A stretch of DNA of 64,000 nt from Sulfitobacter maritimus (GCF_013346665.1 NZ_JABVBB010000038.1:653214-717213); one strand, 5' to 3'. Numbered from the stretch's first letter, positions 33,853 through 42,824 are shown. Made by a program: numbers and translations. Notes: generated by a model from the sequence alone, not told the origin.

Positions 33853-35349
33853 TCAGATCGACTGATCGTAGTCCCCCACGCCCGGCTCGCTGCGAATTAC
33901 CGCGTCAATATCGGCGAAGATGGCCCGCATTTCCGCCTCAGATTCTGGGCTTTCACAAACCACGACAAGGTTGGGCGTGTTGGACGATGCCCGCACCAAT
34001 CCCCAGCCGCCATTGTCCAGCATGACCCGCGCGCCATTAACGGTAATGACGTCGGAGATCGCGCGACCACCGATTTTGCCGCCTTCGTCGGCCATAGCGA
34101 CGAGTTTCGCCACGATCCGGTCAAGGATGTCGTATTTCTCGGTATCTGATGCATAGGGCGACATGGTGGGCGTGCCCCATGTTTGGGGCAGGGCGCGGCG
34201 CAGGTCGGACATGGACATATCCGGGTTGCGGTCCATCAGCTTGCAGATTTCCACAGCCACGCGCATGCCGCAGTCGTAGCCGCGGCCAATCGGTTCCGCG
34301 AGGAAGTAGTGGCCGGATTTCTCAAAGCCTGCCAGTGCGCCCAGTTCCTTGACGCGGCGTTTCATGTGGCTGTGGCCGGTTTTCCAATAGTCCGCTTTGG
34401 CACCGTGTTTTTTCAGCTCTGGGTCAGAGGCGAAAAGCCCGGTCGATTTTACATCCGCGACAAAGGTACTGTTCGGGTACAGTTTGGCCAGATCGCGGGC
34501 CATGATGACGCCGACTTTATCCGCAAAGATCTCTTCGCCCTCGTCGTCCACCACGCCGCAGCGGTCGCCATCGCCGTCAAAGCCAAGCGCGAGGTCAGCG
34601 CCGGACGCTTTGACGCTCGCGGCCATGTCATGCAGCATTTCCATGGCTTCGGGGTTCGGGTTGTAGTGCGGGAAAGTGTAGTCGAGCGTGTTGTGGCTAT
34701 CGACCACTTCGACGCCAAGGCGGCGGAACAATTCTGGTGCGAAGGCTGACGCGGTGCCATTGCCCGTGGCGCAGACGACCTTGAGTTTGCGGGTCATTTT
34801 GAAGTCACCGACAAGATCATCGAGATAGGCTTCGCGGACCCCTTCGACAAATTCATAGGCCCCGCCCGGACGCGGCTGGCCGCGACCTTCGAGGACGATG
34901 TCGCGCAGTTCGGCCATCTCGTCGGGGCCGTGGGTGAGGGGGCGTTCAAAGCCCATTTTCACACCGGTCCAGCCGTTGGGGTTGTGGCTGGCAGTAACCA
35001 TCGCCACGGCGGGCGCATTCAAGTGGAACTGGGCAAAATAGGCCATGGGCGACAGGGCTGGGCCGATGTCCTTGACCGTGATCCCCGCTTGCATAAGGCC
35101 CAAGATCAGCGCGTTTTTGATCGCCAGGGAGTAGTCGCGGTAGTCATTGCCCACGGCGATGACAGGCTCGATCCCACGCGCGTGCATCTGGGTGCCGAGG
35201 CCGAGGCCAAGCGCTGTGATACCGGGTAGGTTAATGTCGTCCGGGTACTTCCAGCGCGCGTCATATTCGCGGAACCCGGTGGGCGTGATCATTGGATCGC
35301 GCAGAAATTCCCATGTGTTCGGGGTCACGGTGGAGGCCGGTTTAGTCAC
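33853..35349 (-). CDS. Phosphomannomutase/phosphoglucomutase
   Basis: Interconverts hexose 1- and 6-phosphates for sugar-nucleotide synthesis; AlgC/ManB-like, 498 residues. The active-site phosphoserine lies in TASHNPNGW, the metal loop is GFDGDGDRCG, and the sugar-binding GEKSGH loop is present as FEKSGH. GTG at 35349 gives a start 26 nt after kdsA with only a weak ribosome site; ATG at residue 20 is the alternative. Last gene of kpsT-kpsE-kdsA-pmm, so its product probably feeds polysaccharide or LPS synthesis. Confidence 0.9.
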   Translation of the reverse strand: MTKPASTVTPNTWEFLRDPMITPTGFREYDARWKYPDDINLPGITALGLGLGTQMHARGIEPVIAVGNDYRDYSLAIKNALILGLMQAGITVKDIGPALSPMAYFAQFHLNAPAVAMVTASHNPNGWTGVKMGFERPLTHGPDEMAELRDIVLEGRGQPRPGGAYEFVEGVREAYLDDLVGDFKMTRKLKVVCATGNGTASAFAPELFRRLGVEVVDSHNTLDYTFPHYNPNPEAMEMLHDMAASVKASGADLALGFDGDGDRCGVVDDEGEEIFADKVGVIMARDLAKLYPNSTFVADVKSTGLFASDPELKKHGAKADYWKTGHSHMKRRVKELGALAGFEKSGHYFLAEPIGRGYDCGMRVAVEICKLMDRNPDMSMSDLRRALPQTWGTPTMSPYASDTEKYDILDRIVAKLVAMADEGGKIGGRAISDVITVNGARVMLDNGGWGLVRASSNTPNLVVVCESPESEAEMRAIFADIDAVIRSEPGVGDYDQSI

Positions 35350-35375
35350 GTTTAATACTCACTTTGTCGAAAAAT

Positions 35376-36209
35376 TTAGAAGCTAAGGGGGTTGTTCTTC
35401 GCCAAGGCGTCAAAGTCCATCAGCAGCTTGATAAGCCCCGGCATCTGATCAAGGTAGATCATATTCGGGCCGTCGCTTGGGGCGCGGTCCGGGTCTTGGT
35501 GGGTCTCCATAAAGATCGCCGCCACGCCGATCGCCGCCGCAGCGCGGGCCATGACGGGCGCAAACTCGCGCTGGCCGCCGGAGGAGCCGCCTTTGCCGCC
35601 GGGTTGCGCGACGGAGTGGGTGGCATCCATTACCACCGGATAGCCAGTCTGGGCCATCTGCGGCAGGCTGCGCATGTCGGCGACCAGCGTGTTGTAGCCA
35701 AAGGTCGTGCCGCGCTCGGTCAACAGGATGTTTTTGTTTCCTGTGCTTTCTATCTTATCGACGATGTTTTGCATTTCCCACGGCGCAAGGAACTGGCCTT
35801 TCTTGACGTTCACCGCCTTACCCGTCTCGCCCGCAGCGAGCAGGATGTCGGTCTGCCGGCTGAGGAAGGCGGGGATTTGCAGCACGTCCACCACTTCACC
35901 CGCCTGAGCGCATTGGGCTTCGTTATGCACATCGGTCAGCACTGGCACGTCATTGGCCCGCGCCACGGATTGCAGAACCTGTAGCCCTTTTTCGATGCCC
36001 AAGCCGCGCTTGCCCGAGAGGGAGGTACGGTTGGCCTTGTCGTAGCTGGCCTTGAAGATGAACTGCGCACCAGCCGCGTCACAGGCTTCTTTCAGCACGC
36101 CCGCGATCATTTGCGCGTGGTCTTCGCTTTCCAACTGGCAGGGACCCGCGATCACGGTGAGGGGGCGGTCATTGCCGACGGTCAGATTTCCGATGCGCAG
36201 TTGGGTCAT
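35376..36209 (-). CDS. kdsA: 3-deoxy-8-phosphooctulonate synthase
   Basis: Condenses phosphoenolpyruvate and arabinose 5-phosphate to Kdo-8-phosphate. 277-residue TIM barrel with IAGPCQLESEDHA, FKASYDKANRTS and DVHNEAQC as family signatures. Kdo is needed for lipid A core and for the lipid linker of ABC-exported capsules, so its place in one operon with KpsE/KpsT-like genes is meaningful. It overlaps the KpsE-like gene by 4 nt. Confidence 0.95.
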   Translation of the reverse strand: MTQLRIGNLTVGNDRPLTVIAGPCQLESEDHAQMIAGVLKEACDAAGAQFIFKASYDKANRTSLSGKRGLGIEKGLQVLQSVARANDVPVLTDVHNEAQCAQAGEVVDVLQIPAFLSRQTDILLAAGETGKAVNVKKGQFLAPWEMQNIVDKIESTGNKNILLTERGTTFGYNTLVADMRSLPQMAQTGYPVVMDATHSVAQPGGKGGSSGGQREFAPVMARAAAAIGVAAIFMETHQDPDRAPSDGPNMIYLDQMPGLIKLLMDFDALAKNNPLSF

Positions 36210-37960
36210 GAGGTTACCTGTTCTCTAAGGATGGATGCTGTCAGGGACAACATCAGGTAGATGCCTGCAAAGATAAGAAAAGCCAATATCGTGTTTTCGA
36301 ACTTGCGCGGGTAGGTGGCCTCATCCGGCGCGACCGGGTTCACCGCTACCGTGAGGTAGCGAACCTGTCGACCAGCTTCTGTACGGGCTTGTTCTAATGC
36401 TGTTTGCGCGCTTTGCAGGACCATATCTGCGGCCGCCAAATCGGCCTGTGCAAGCTGTGCTGCGACCGCCTGTTGGGCCAGCGAATTTTCGCCTTCGGTG
36501 GCGGTGGTCATGCGCTCGCGCAATTTGGTGAGCTGTTCGCGCAGCCGGCGGACATCCCCGCGCGCACCATCGACCTTGGCCTTGTTAGGACGCTGGTTGT
36601 CCAAAAGAGCGGCCAGTTCAAGTTCCTTTTCGATCAACAAGGTCTCGTAATTGGTGATCTGTGTGCGGATAGAGGCGATCATCGCCTCTGGGTCGACGTT
36701 GTTTTCGACCTGTAGTTTGATCAGCGCCTCTTGCGCGGCACGGCGGTTCGCCTGTGCGGTTTCGAACCCTTGCAGCGCATCGGCCATGCCATCGTCGCGT
36801 TTTTGTTTGCTCAGATTGTTAACCCGCTCTTCGGCATAGGTCAGCAGGCGTTCTGAAAACTCCTCCGAGACCTCCGGATCGGCGGCGATCACTTCCATCC
36901 GGATCACCCCCTCGGTCGGGTCGTATCCGATTTTAACGTTCTTTTTGTACGCCTTGTAGGCTTCCTCATTGGTCGGACTTTCGCTCAGGCGCTGGATCGG
37001 GTCGATTGCAGGGTCCGAGTAATGCGCCCGAAAATCGGCATCCTCGTCAAGGCGAAGCATCGCGTCTTTGGATTGCAAATAGGCCTGCGTGGCGATGCTG
37101 TCGGCGCTATTGGCAAATTGCGTGGGCAGCAGCCCTCCGAATGGGCTCGCCCCACCGCCGCCTTCGTTCTGGATGATTAGAAACTGGCTTTCGGTCGCAT
37201 ACATCGGGGTAGCGATTTTGTAGAAATAATAGCCCGCCATAAAGGTTGGCAGCAGGACAAAGAAAGCCAACCGGACCAAAAGGAGCGCACCTTTCTTGCG
37301 GCGGCGGCGGGTAATGTCGCGCTGAATGTCAGAGATCTCGCGCTGGCGGCGCTCGGCAGGGCTGACGTCAGTTGAGGGAACATCGCGTCCACCTGCTGGC
37401 GTCGTCTGCGGCAGTTGAATCCGTGCGCCGCCGGGGCGGGATTTCGTAGCAGGCAGATTGGATTGCCCTGCACCTGGACCGCCGTCTTGCGGAACGACCA
37501 GTTCAAGCATGTTGGACCGTTGAAAGGGGTCGATCCCTCTGGCGCGCAGGAGCCGCACGGCGTCGAAATCCGAGGTCGGGGCCAATCCATGTTTCTGCGC
37601 CACGCGCCGGGCCATGCGCAGTTGGCGTCCGGTAAGACCCTCGCGGCGGATCGAGTCGATGTCTTGCTCGTCCGAGACTTCATTGGCTGAGGACACTTCG
37701 CCCGCACGCGATTGGTCGCCGTCAGCCTGAGGGGGGACGGTTGTGCGCGGTTCGTCTTGCGGGGGCAGGTCGCGTTTGGACGCGCTCGCGCCCGCAGGGC
37801 TGCCCGCCACCGAACGAAGGTTTCTGTCCGGCTTAGATGGCGCAGTGTCCTTGGCATCGGGTGTTTCGGCACGCTGCGCCGTTGCCGCACTGCCAGTGCT
37901 GGCCGAGGGAAGCGGGGCTTTCCGAATGCGGAATTTCCTAGCCTTGGGTTTCGTAGTCAT
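36206..37960 (-). CDS. KpsE-like capsule export inner-membrane protein
   Basis: Polysaccharide co-polymerase of the KpsE/Wzz group that links an ABC exporter to the outer membrane. 584 residues: a disordered, proline- and charge-rich cytoplasmic N-terminus (1-100), a conserved helical block (DSIRREGLTGRQLRMARRVA, about 102-150), transmembrane helix 1 at about 224-247, a long periplasmic coiled coil (380-520) and helix 2 near 560-578. The N-terminal extension is much longer than in E. coli KpsE. Overlaps kpsT by 23 nt and kdsA by 4 nt. No KpsM-like permease is seen here. Confidence 0.87.
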   Translation of the reverse strand: MTTKPKARKFRIRKAPLPSASTGSAATAQRAETPDAKDTAPSKPDRNLRSVAGSPAGASASKRDLPPQDEPRTTVPPQADGDQSRAGEVSSANEVSDEQDIDSIRREGLTGRQLRMARRVAQKHGLAPTSDFDAVRLLRARGIDPFQRSNMLELVVPQDGGPGAGQSNLPATKSRPGGARIQLPQTTPAGGRDVPSTDVSPAERRQREISDIQRDITRRRRKKGALLLVRLAFFVLLPTFMAGYYFYKIATPMYATESQFLIIQNEGGGGASPFGGLLPTQFANSADSIATQAYLQSKDAMLRLDEDADFRAHYSDPAIDPIQRLSESPTNEEAYKAYKKNVKIGYDPTEGVIRMEVIAADPEVSEEFSERLLTYAEERVNNLSKQKRDDGMADALQGFETAQANRRAAQEALIKLQVENNVDPEAMIASIRTQITNYETLLIEKELELAALLDNQRPNKAKVDGARGDVRRLREQLTKLRERMTTATEGENSLAQQAVAAQLAQADLAAADMVLQSAQTALEQARTEAGRQVRYLTVAVNPVAPDEATYPRKFENTILAFLIFAGIYLMLSLTASILREQVTS

Positions 37961-38597
37961 AGAGCTGTTTCGCTTCTTCCAAGGTGTCGAACATATGCAG
38001 TTTTCCGTTCACCAAAACACCGGCGGAACGGGCAAATTTTTCAAGCGTCTGCGCCTGATGCGAGACAATGATGATCGTAGTAGTGCGCAGCCGTTCTTGC
38101 AGGATATCGCCTGCTTTGCGATTAAATTCGACATCCGTTGTGCCGGGCATGCCTTCGTCAATGAGGTAAATGTCAAAATCAAGCGCGAGCATCAGGGCGA
38201 ATGAAAACCGCGCGCGCATGCCTGCCGAATAGGTCCCAAGTGGTTGGTCGAAATATTCACCAAGTCCGCAAAGCCAACGGCAAAAACTCTCTACGTAGTC
38301 AGGGTCGAGCCCATAAAGCCGGGCAATGTAGCGGGCATTTTCCATGGCGGAGACCTTGGTCACCACGCCGCCCATGAAGCCAAGCGGGAATGAGATGTTG
38401 CATCCCCGCCTGATCTCACCTTCATCCGGTTTTTCGAGCCCGGCCATCATGTTGATCAGGGTCGTCTTGCCGGTGCCATTGGGTGCGAGGATGCCCAGCG
38501 AATGTCCCAGTTCCACACGAAAAGACACCCGATCAAGAATGACCTTGTGCTGGGAGCCTGTCCAAAACGACTTGGACACATTTTCAAATTCCAGCAT
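37938..38597 (-). CDS. KpsT-like capsule/polysaccharide ABC transporter ATPase
   Basis: A 219-residue ATPase of the KpsT/Wzt-short type. Walker A is APNGTGKTT, the signature motif is YSAGMRARFSFAL and Walker B is FDIYLIDEGMPGTTD; this M-R-A-R signature is characteristic of polysaccharide export ATPases. It needs a KpsM-type permease, which is not in the window. TTGTCA and GTTAAC 17 bp apart upstream (38655-38683, minus) may be a weak promoter. First gene of the kpsT-kpsE-kdsA-pmm operon. Confidence 0.88.
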   Translation of the reverse strand: MLEFENVSKSFWTGSQHKVILDRVSFRVELGHSLGILAPNGTGKTTLINMMAGLEKPDEGEIRRGCNISFPLGFMGGVVTKVSAMENARYIARLYGLDPDYVESFCRWLCGLGEYFDQPLGTYSAGMRARFSFALMLALDFDIYLIDEGMPGTTDVEFNRKAGDILQERLRTTTIIIVSHQAQTLEKFARSAGVLVNGKLHMFDTLEEAKQLYDYETQG

Positions 38598-38797
38598 TCC
38601 CTGCTCCGGTTGGTGCTGTCGTGGCCCTTTGGCGCCTCCTTGTACCAGAGGTATGTTAACGACCTATCCACCGATTTTGACAAGAATATGTCGAAATGTC
38701 CCTGAAAGCCACAGGGCCGGCTTAATCACCCGCTGATCTATCGCCGTTTTGGCCGAGATCAGCAGGAGGCCGGAATTTTTCAGGTTTGGAGGAAGCC

Positions 38798-39604
38798 TTA
38801 GTGCAGCTTGGCCAAACCTTTGCCTGGAGCGTGGTCGTGGATATAGGTGACATTCATCAAGGCGGCCTGTGTGCGGTCGCCGTCGATATTCTGCACAGGG
38901 CCCACAGGAACGGCGCTCATCAAGCGCAGGCGGGTCATCCAACGGCTAAAGGCGGCAGGGACGATGCCGAGCACATGGCTCGCGCCCATCGAATAGGCCA
39001 CGCTGGCCATTTGGTTCATCAACATGCGCTGCACGGCGATGCGGCGATGGGCTGGCACCGCGGCAGTCAGGAAAAGCCGTGTGGCTTCCCAGATGTCGTC
39101 TCGCACCGGGGCTTTGAAAAACAACACATCTTGCGGAATGTCGGGCAGCATCCCTAGTTGTGCATCGCGCAGCATATAGCTGTAATGCGCACAGGTTGAA
39201 GTTGTGGGCATCAGCCGCACACCGCCCAGTACCTCGCCATATTCATGCAGAACGATCCAGCGGGCGCGGGGAGTGTCGTATTGGTCGAACTCCATGCCAT
39301 CCACATGGGGCAAGTCCCAGCCTTTGGCGTCGATAAATATCTCGCGACGTGCCCGTAAAAAATTAACGAACAATTCACCATGCTCGTGCATGTTCAGGAA
39401 CGACAGCGTCGTGGCTCGAATATAGGGATTTTGCCGGGCTAGAGCTTCGGGGCTGAAGGGGTCTTGTGCAGGATCTTGTGCAGTAGCAGCCTTGCGCAGA
39501 ATGCGTTTGTCCTGCTTTTCCAATGCGCTGGCGTCTTGTGGGGTCAGTTCCGGTAGAACGTCTTGCCATGATCTGCCGCGAAATGTCCTGTCTTGTAAAC
39601 TCAT
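38798..39604 (-). CDS. LuxI-family autoinducer synthase with N-terminal extension
   Basis: Probable acyl-homoserine lactone (or related) synthase, 268 residues. All LuxI invariant positions are present with family spacing: Arg86, Phe90, Trp96, Asp107, Asp110, Arg130 (GGVRLMPT), Glu173 and Arg176 (IWEATRLF). The first three match EsaI/LuxI residues 24, 28 and 34, so about 62 residues are added at the N-terminus. Between Arg130 and Glu173 it is about 14 residues longer than LuxI. No luxR lies beside it; instead a membrane histidine kinase is divergent and capsule export genes follow. The signal produced is not known. Confidence 0.8.
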   Translation of the reverse strand: MSLQDRTFRGRSWQDVLPELTPQDASALEKQDKRILRKAATAQDPAQDPFSPEALARQNPYIRATTLSFLNMHEHGELFVNFLRARREIFIDAKGWDLPHVDGMEFDQYDTPRARWIVLHEYGEVLGGVRLMPTTSTCAHYSYMLRDAQLGMLPDIPQDVLFFKAPVRDDIWEATRLFLTAAVPAHRRIAVQRMLMNQMASVAYSMGASHVLGIVPAAFSRWMTRLRLMSAVPVGPVQNIDGDRTQAALMNVTYIHDHAPGKGLAKLH

Positions 39605-39684
39605 GCTCCTGCCTCGGATCTTGTGATTATTTCCGCCTCTGTGGCGAGGCTAACTTCTAGTTGCATTAAATAGCCATAGTTCTG

Positions 39685-39700
39685 TCTCATTTACGTGAGA
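39685..39700. promoter_or_regulatory. Small inverted repeat between the autoinducer synthase and kinase genes
   Basis: TCTCA (39685-39689) and TGAGA (39696-39700) flank TTTACG in the 213-bp divergent spacer. The position suits a shared operator, but short repeats like this occur by chance. Confidence 0.25.
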
Positions 39701-39817
39701 AGATGGGTCAAGAAACGCGTCTCTGACGGGCTTAGATGCTGAAATGTCACATCTTTCGGGCGCATCCGTTGGCAGAATGCCATCTACGAGCAGACGATCG
39801 AGGAATACGAGAGCGCA

Positions 39818-41293
39818 ATGTCGCAAGAGCAAATGACCTACGGACCCTCTCACGCCCCCGCCTTGGCCGATGCCACCAAGGTCAAGCAGATGCGCGATTA
39901 TTCGCAGGTCGGCGTGAACCTCTTCTGGCAGCGTCAAATGATCTTTGCGGCGGCGATTTGCTTGTCCGCATTTTACTACGAATTGTGGTTGGCAGTTTCG
40001 ACGCTCGTTCTGATCGCGATCTCAGAAACCTATGATTACATTCTATTTTTGAACATCACCCGTTGGCGGGGGCGCAGCCCGCGTCTGGCCAAGATGTTCA
40101 TGCGAAGGGTCTATATCAGCACGGTGCTCAGCGCCGGTACGATCAGCTATTTCGCCCTTGGCATTGCCTTGCAACAAGGGGCGACGACGCATTTCTTGCC
40201 CTTGTTCTTCCTGTTCACCGCTGCGCTTTTTGCGTCGATGAACAACCATCACGTGTTGCCTGTGCTGATGCTGCGGTTGGCGATCTATGGGGCGACATTC
40301 CTGTTCATCCCGATTTGGGACATCGTGCGCACGGGTGCTAAGATCGAATCGGAACTTTGGACCCAGCTCTTTACGGTCGTATTTGTTCTCTATTTCATCA
40401 TCGATTGTTCGCGAATCTTCCTCAAGATGTACCGCACGAACATGCGCCAGCTTGAAGAGCTTAAGGCCGAGCATGAAAAGACCAAAATCGCCTTTAAGGC
40501 GAAGACGGAGTTCGTCTCGACCATCAGCCATGAGCTGCGCACGCCGATGACCTCGATCAAAGGCTCGCTGGACATGGCCTGTGCGGGTGTTTTGGGTGAG
40601 ATGACGCCTCAGATGGAAAAAGTGTTAAAGATCGCGCAGCGCAACTCGGCGCGGCTGACATCTATCATTAACGAAATTCTCGACCTGCAAAAGTTCGAGG
40701 CTGGCAAGATCAGTTTCGAGATTGAGCCTTTGGAAGTGCAGACTGTAATCGAAGATGCGATTGAATTGAACCAATCCTTCGCCAGCAACCTCAACGTAAC
40801 ACTGCGTTATGCAAAACCTTCGGAAAGTGCCGGGATTGCGACCGATGAAAAGCGGTTACAACAGGTAATGTCGAACCTTCTGTCGAATGCGGCCAAGTTT
40901 TCCCCGGCAGGGTCGACGGTTAAAGTCACCTCGCAGGTACAGGATGGCATGATGCGGATCAGCGTGATCGACGAAGGCATCGGTCTTGCTGAATCCGAGC
41001 GAGAGAAGGTCTTTGATGAGTTTTCGCAGATCGACTCGTCGGACCAGCGTGCTGTGGGCGGCACCGGGTTGGGGATGAATATCTCCAAGCGGATCATTGA
41101 GGCGCTTGGCGGGCAGATTGACTATTTCAAGAACGAAGGCGCGGGCACCACATTCTATATCGACCTGCCGTTGAACGACGGCAAAGGCAGCGAATTGGCC
41201 CAAGAAATCGCTGTGCGCGAAATTGTCAGCGGCAAAAGCGCGCTAGACGAAGCCTCAGATCAGGGGCGCATTACCGCGAAATCTGCGGCCTGA
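39818..41293 (+). CDS. Membrane sensor histidine kinase
   Basis: A 491-residue kinase: six or so transmembrane helices in residues 40-200, without a recognisable periplasmic sensor domain, then a coiled linker, a HisKA domain with His238 in TISHELRTPM, and an HATPase domain with the N box (VMSNLLSNAAKFSP), G1 (DEGIGLAE) and G2 (GGTGLGMNISK). There is no receiver domain. The start has GAGGAA 13 nt upstream. Divergent from the autoinducer synthase, so a role in sensing a hydrophobic signal is an attractive but unproven idea. The cognate regulator is not adjacent. Confidence 0.9.
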   Translation: MSQEQMTYGPSHAPALADATKVKQMRDYSQVGVNLFWQRQMIFAAAICLSAFYYELWLAVSTLVLIAISETYDYILFLNITRWRGRSPRLAKMFMRRVYISTVLSAGTISYFALGIALQQGATTHFLPLFFLFTAALFASMNNHHVLPVLMLRLAIYGATFLFIPIWDIVRTGAKIESELWTQLFTVVFVLYFIIDCSRIFLKMYRTNMRQLEELKAEHEKTKIAFKAKTEFVSTISHELRTPMTSIKGSLDMACAGVLGEMTPQMEKVLKIAQRNSARLTSIINEILDLQKFEAGKISFEIEPLEVQTVIEDAIELNQSFASNLNVTLRYAKPSESAGIATDEKRLQQVMSNLLSNAAKFSPAGSTVKVTSQVQDGMMRISVIDEGIGLAESEREKVFDEFSQIDSSDQRAVGGTGLGMNISKRIIEALGGQIDYFKNEGAGTTFYIDLPLNDGKGSELAQEIAVREIVSGKSALDEASDQGRITAKSAA

Positions 41294-41335
41294 ATATAGG
41301 GCCGGGGGCCAAAGCGCCCCCGGCTGCCCTGTGGA

Positions 41336-42367
41336 TCAGGCTACCGCCTGCCAAGCCATACCCGCCAGCAACGCACCGATAAGAGCGAAGCCGAGATAGG
41401 CCGCAAAGACACGGGGTTTGACCAAGGCCCAGACCGCAATGGCTGCCGGGATACAGCTGACCCCGCCCGCAATGACAAAGGACATGGCGGCCCCTTGTGT
41501 CATGCCTTGAGCAAGCAAAGCGTCGATTAGCGGCACAGCTGCATGGCCGTTGAGATAGGCCGGAGCGCCCACCAAAGCCGCCAAGAGGATCGGCATGAAG
41601 CCATCGCCGCCCAATACGCCTGCGATCCATTCGGCGGGCACATAGGTCAGCATCAGAGCTTCGACCACATAGGCAAGTGTTAACCATTTGAACAGGAAGA
41701 GCGCATTGCTCAGGGCTGTTTCGTTAAAGCTCGCGCGGCGGTCGGGCTGCTGCCAGAAGGCCCAAACCGGCGCGCCGGAAAACGGTTTTGCCGCAGAGCA
41801 GCAACCGCCTTTTGCGGGTTGCGTACGCAGCGGGTCGTTAAAGAGCGGAGTTCGCGCGAGCGCCATGACAGTAAAGCCACCCAGCAGACCGACCCCGAGT
41901 GCGGCGAGGGTTTTCGCAAGGGCAAAGTCAAGGCCCAAGGTGCCTGATGTGATCGCGAACATGGCGGGGTCCATCAGCGGAGACGCCAGCCAGAACGCCA
42001 TCACCGCGCCCAGCGGTGCCCCAACTGCGAGTAGGGCGGCAATGAAGGGAATCACTTCGCAACTGCAAAAGGGAGACAACCCGCCCAGCAAAGCGGCCAT
42101 AACCACCATACGCGCCGGGTTTCCTTCAAACGCGCGGGCGAGCAAACTCTCGGCGCCGCTGGCCTTGAGGTAAGCCACCGCCAAGACAGCAAATGCGATG
42201 AACGGTGCGGTGCCGAAAAGCGCTTGAGCGGTAAAGGTAAGGGTGGGGACAAACTGTGGCGGATCGAGCAGTGCCACCAGTGCGAGCATTGCTGCTGTGG
42301 ACCCCCATGCGCCTTTGAGGAAGAAAGCCCGGCGCCGAGGGGGGAGGGCATGTGTGGTCTCAGCCAT
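41336..42367 (-). CDS. Permease of the DUF318 (ArsP/YraQ-like) family
   Basis: A 343-residue inner-membrane protein with eight to ten helices. The family hallmark GGLSPFCSCEVIPF lies at about residue 94, and a cytosolic loop carries a CC pair (KGGCCSAA). ArsP members export trivalent organoarsenicals and use conserved cysteines; other members have unknown substrates. It starts 8 nt inside the ArsR-family gene, with AAGGAGG as ribosome site, so the pair is coupled. The neighbour and cysteines point to metalloid or thiol-reactive substrates. Direction and substrate are inferred. Confidence 0.82.
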   Translation of the reverse strand: MAETTHALPPRRRAFFLKGAWGSTAAMLALVALLDPPQFVPTLTFTAQALFGTAPFIAFAVLAVAYLKASGAESLLARAFEGNPARMVVMAALLGGLSPFCSCEVIPFIAALLAVGAPLGAVMAFWLASPLMDPAMFAITSGTLGLDFALAKTLAALGVGLLGGFTVMALARTPLFNDPLRTQPAKGGCCSAAKPFSGAPVWAFWQQPDRRASFNETALSNALFLFKWLTLAYVVEALMLTYVPAEWIAGVLGGDGFMPILLAALVGAPAYLNGHAAVPLIDALLAQGMTQGAAMSFVIAGGVSCIPAAIAVWALVKPRVFAAYLGFALIGALLAGMAWQAVA

Positions 42368-42701
42368 GGTCTGCCTCCTTACAGTCGGTAACCGCGTCAG
42401 CGCAACATTCGGTCAGCAAAAAGTTCGCCAACGCCTGTACTTCTTCATAGGCGACCGCTGCGCAGATCGTGCTGCGGCCCTGTTTTTCTTGTTTTACCAA
42501 GCCCGCAGAAGCCAAGAGTTTGAGGTGATGGGTCAATGTTGAGCCGGTAACGCCGGTGCGCTCGCCCAATGTGCCGATGCTCAAGCCGGCTGATCCGGCG
42601 CGGACCAAGGTACGCAGGACCATCAGGCGTTGTTCTGATCCAAGTGCGGCAAAGCTGCTCGCGGCGAGGGTGAGGGCGGGGGGTGAGGTTTCGTGTTTCA
42701 T
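42360..42701 (-). CDS. ArsR/SmtB-family repressor
   Basis: A 113-residue winged-helix repressor (recognition region GVTGSTLTHHLKLLASAGLV). There is no ELCVC motif in the DNA-binding helix; instead a cluster ECCADAVTDC sits at the C-terminus, recalling C-terminal-cysteine arsenite or methylarsenite sensors, although the spacing is not identical to those I remember. The start was placed at 42701 (MKHETSPP); the longer frame runs through the operators. It shares 8 nt with the permease it presumably represses. Confidence 0.85.
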   Translation of the reverse strand: MKHETSPPALTLAASSFAALGSEQRLMVLRTLVRAGSAGLSIGTLGERTGVTGSTLTHHLKLLASAGLVKQEKQGRSTICAAVAYEEVQALANFLLTECCADAVTDCKEADHG

Positions 42702-42764
42702 ATTTCTAGAATTATCGAAACGACTGCTTTGCGCAAGTTGTATTTCGATATTTCTCGAAATATC
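42702..42764. promoter_or_regulatory. Two ArsR-type palindromic operators
   Basis: GATATTTC (42747-42754) and GAAATATC (42757-42764) form a perfect palindrome with a 2-bp centre. A second, imperfect copy abuts the start codon (ATTTCTAGAAT, 42702-42712, with CGAAA following). The two are about 50 bp apart in the spacer between the repressor and the uracil-DNA-glycosylase-family gene, so the repressor could control both directions. Confidence 0.65.
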
Positions 42765-42824
42765 CGCAAAGCGGACCACTGCACGATCCCTTTTTTATTG
42801 CCGCCGTCCCCCTATCTATGCGCC

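Noticed and set aside
38715-38775. Terminator for the autoinducer synthase gene
   Set aside because: An 8-bp GCTGATCT/AGATCAGC stem and an outer CCGGC/GCCGG pair exist, but the T-run lies on the plus-strand side, which is the wrong direction for the synthase.
42702-42824. Upstream starts for the ArsR and uracil-glycosylase-family genes
   Set aside because: Both longer frames read through the palindromic operators and lack ribosome sites.
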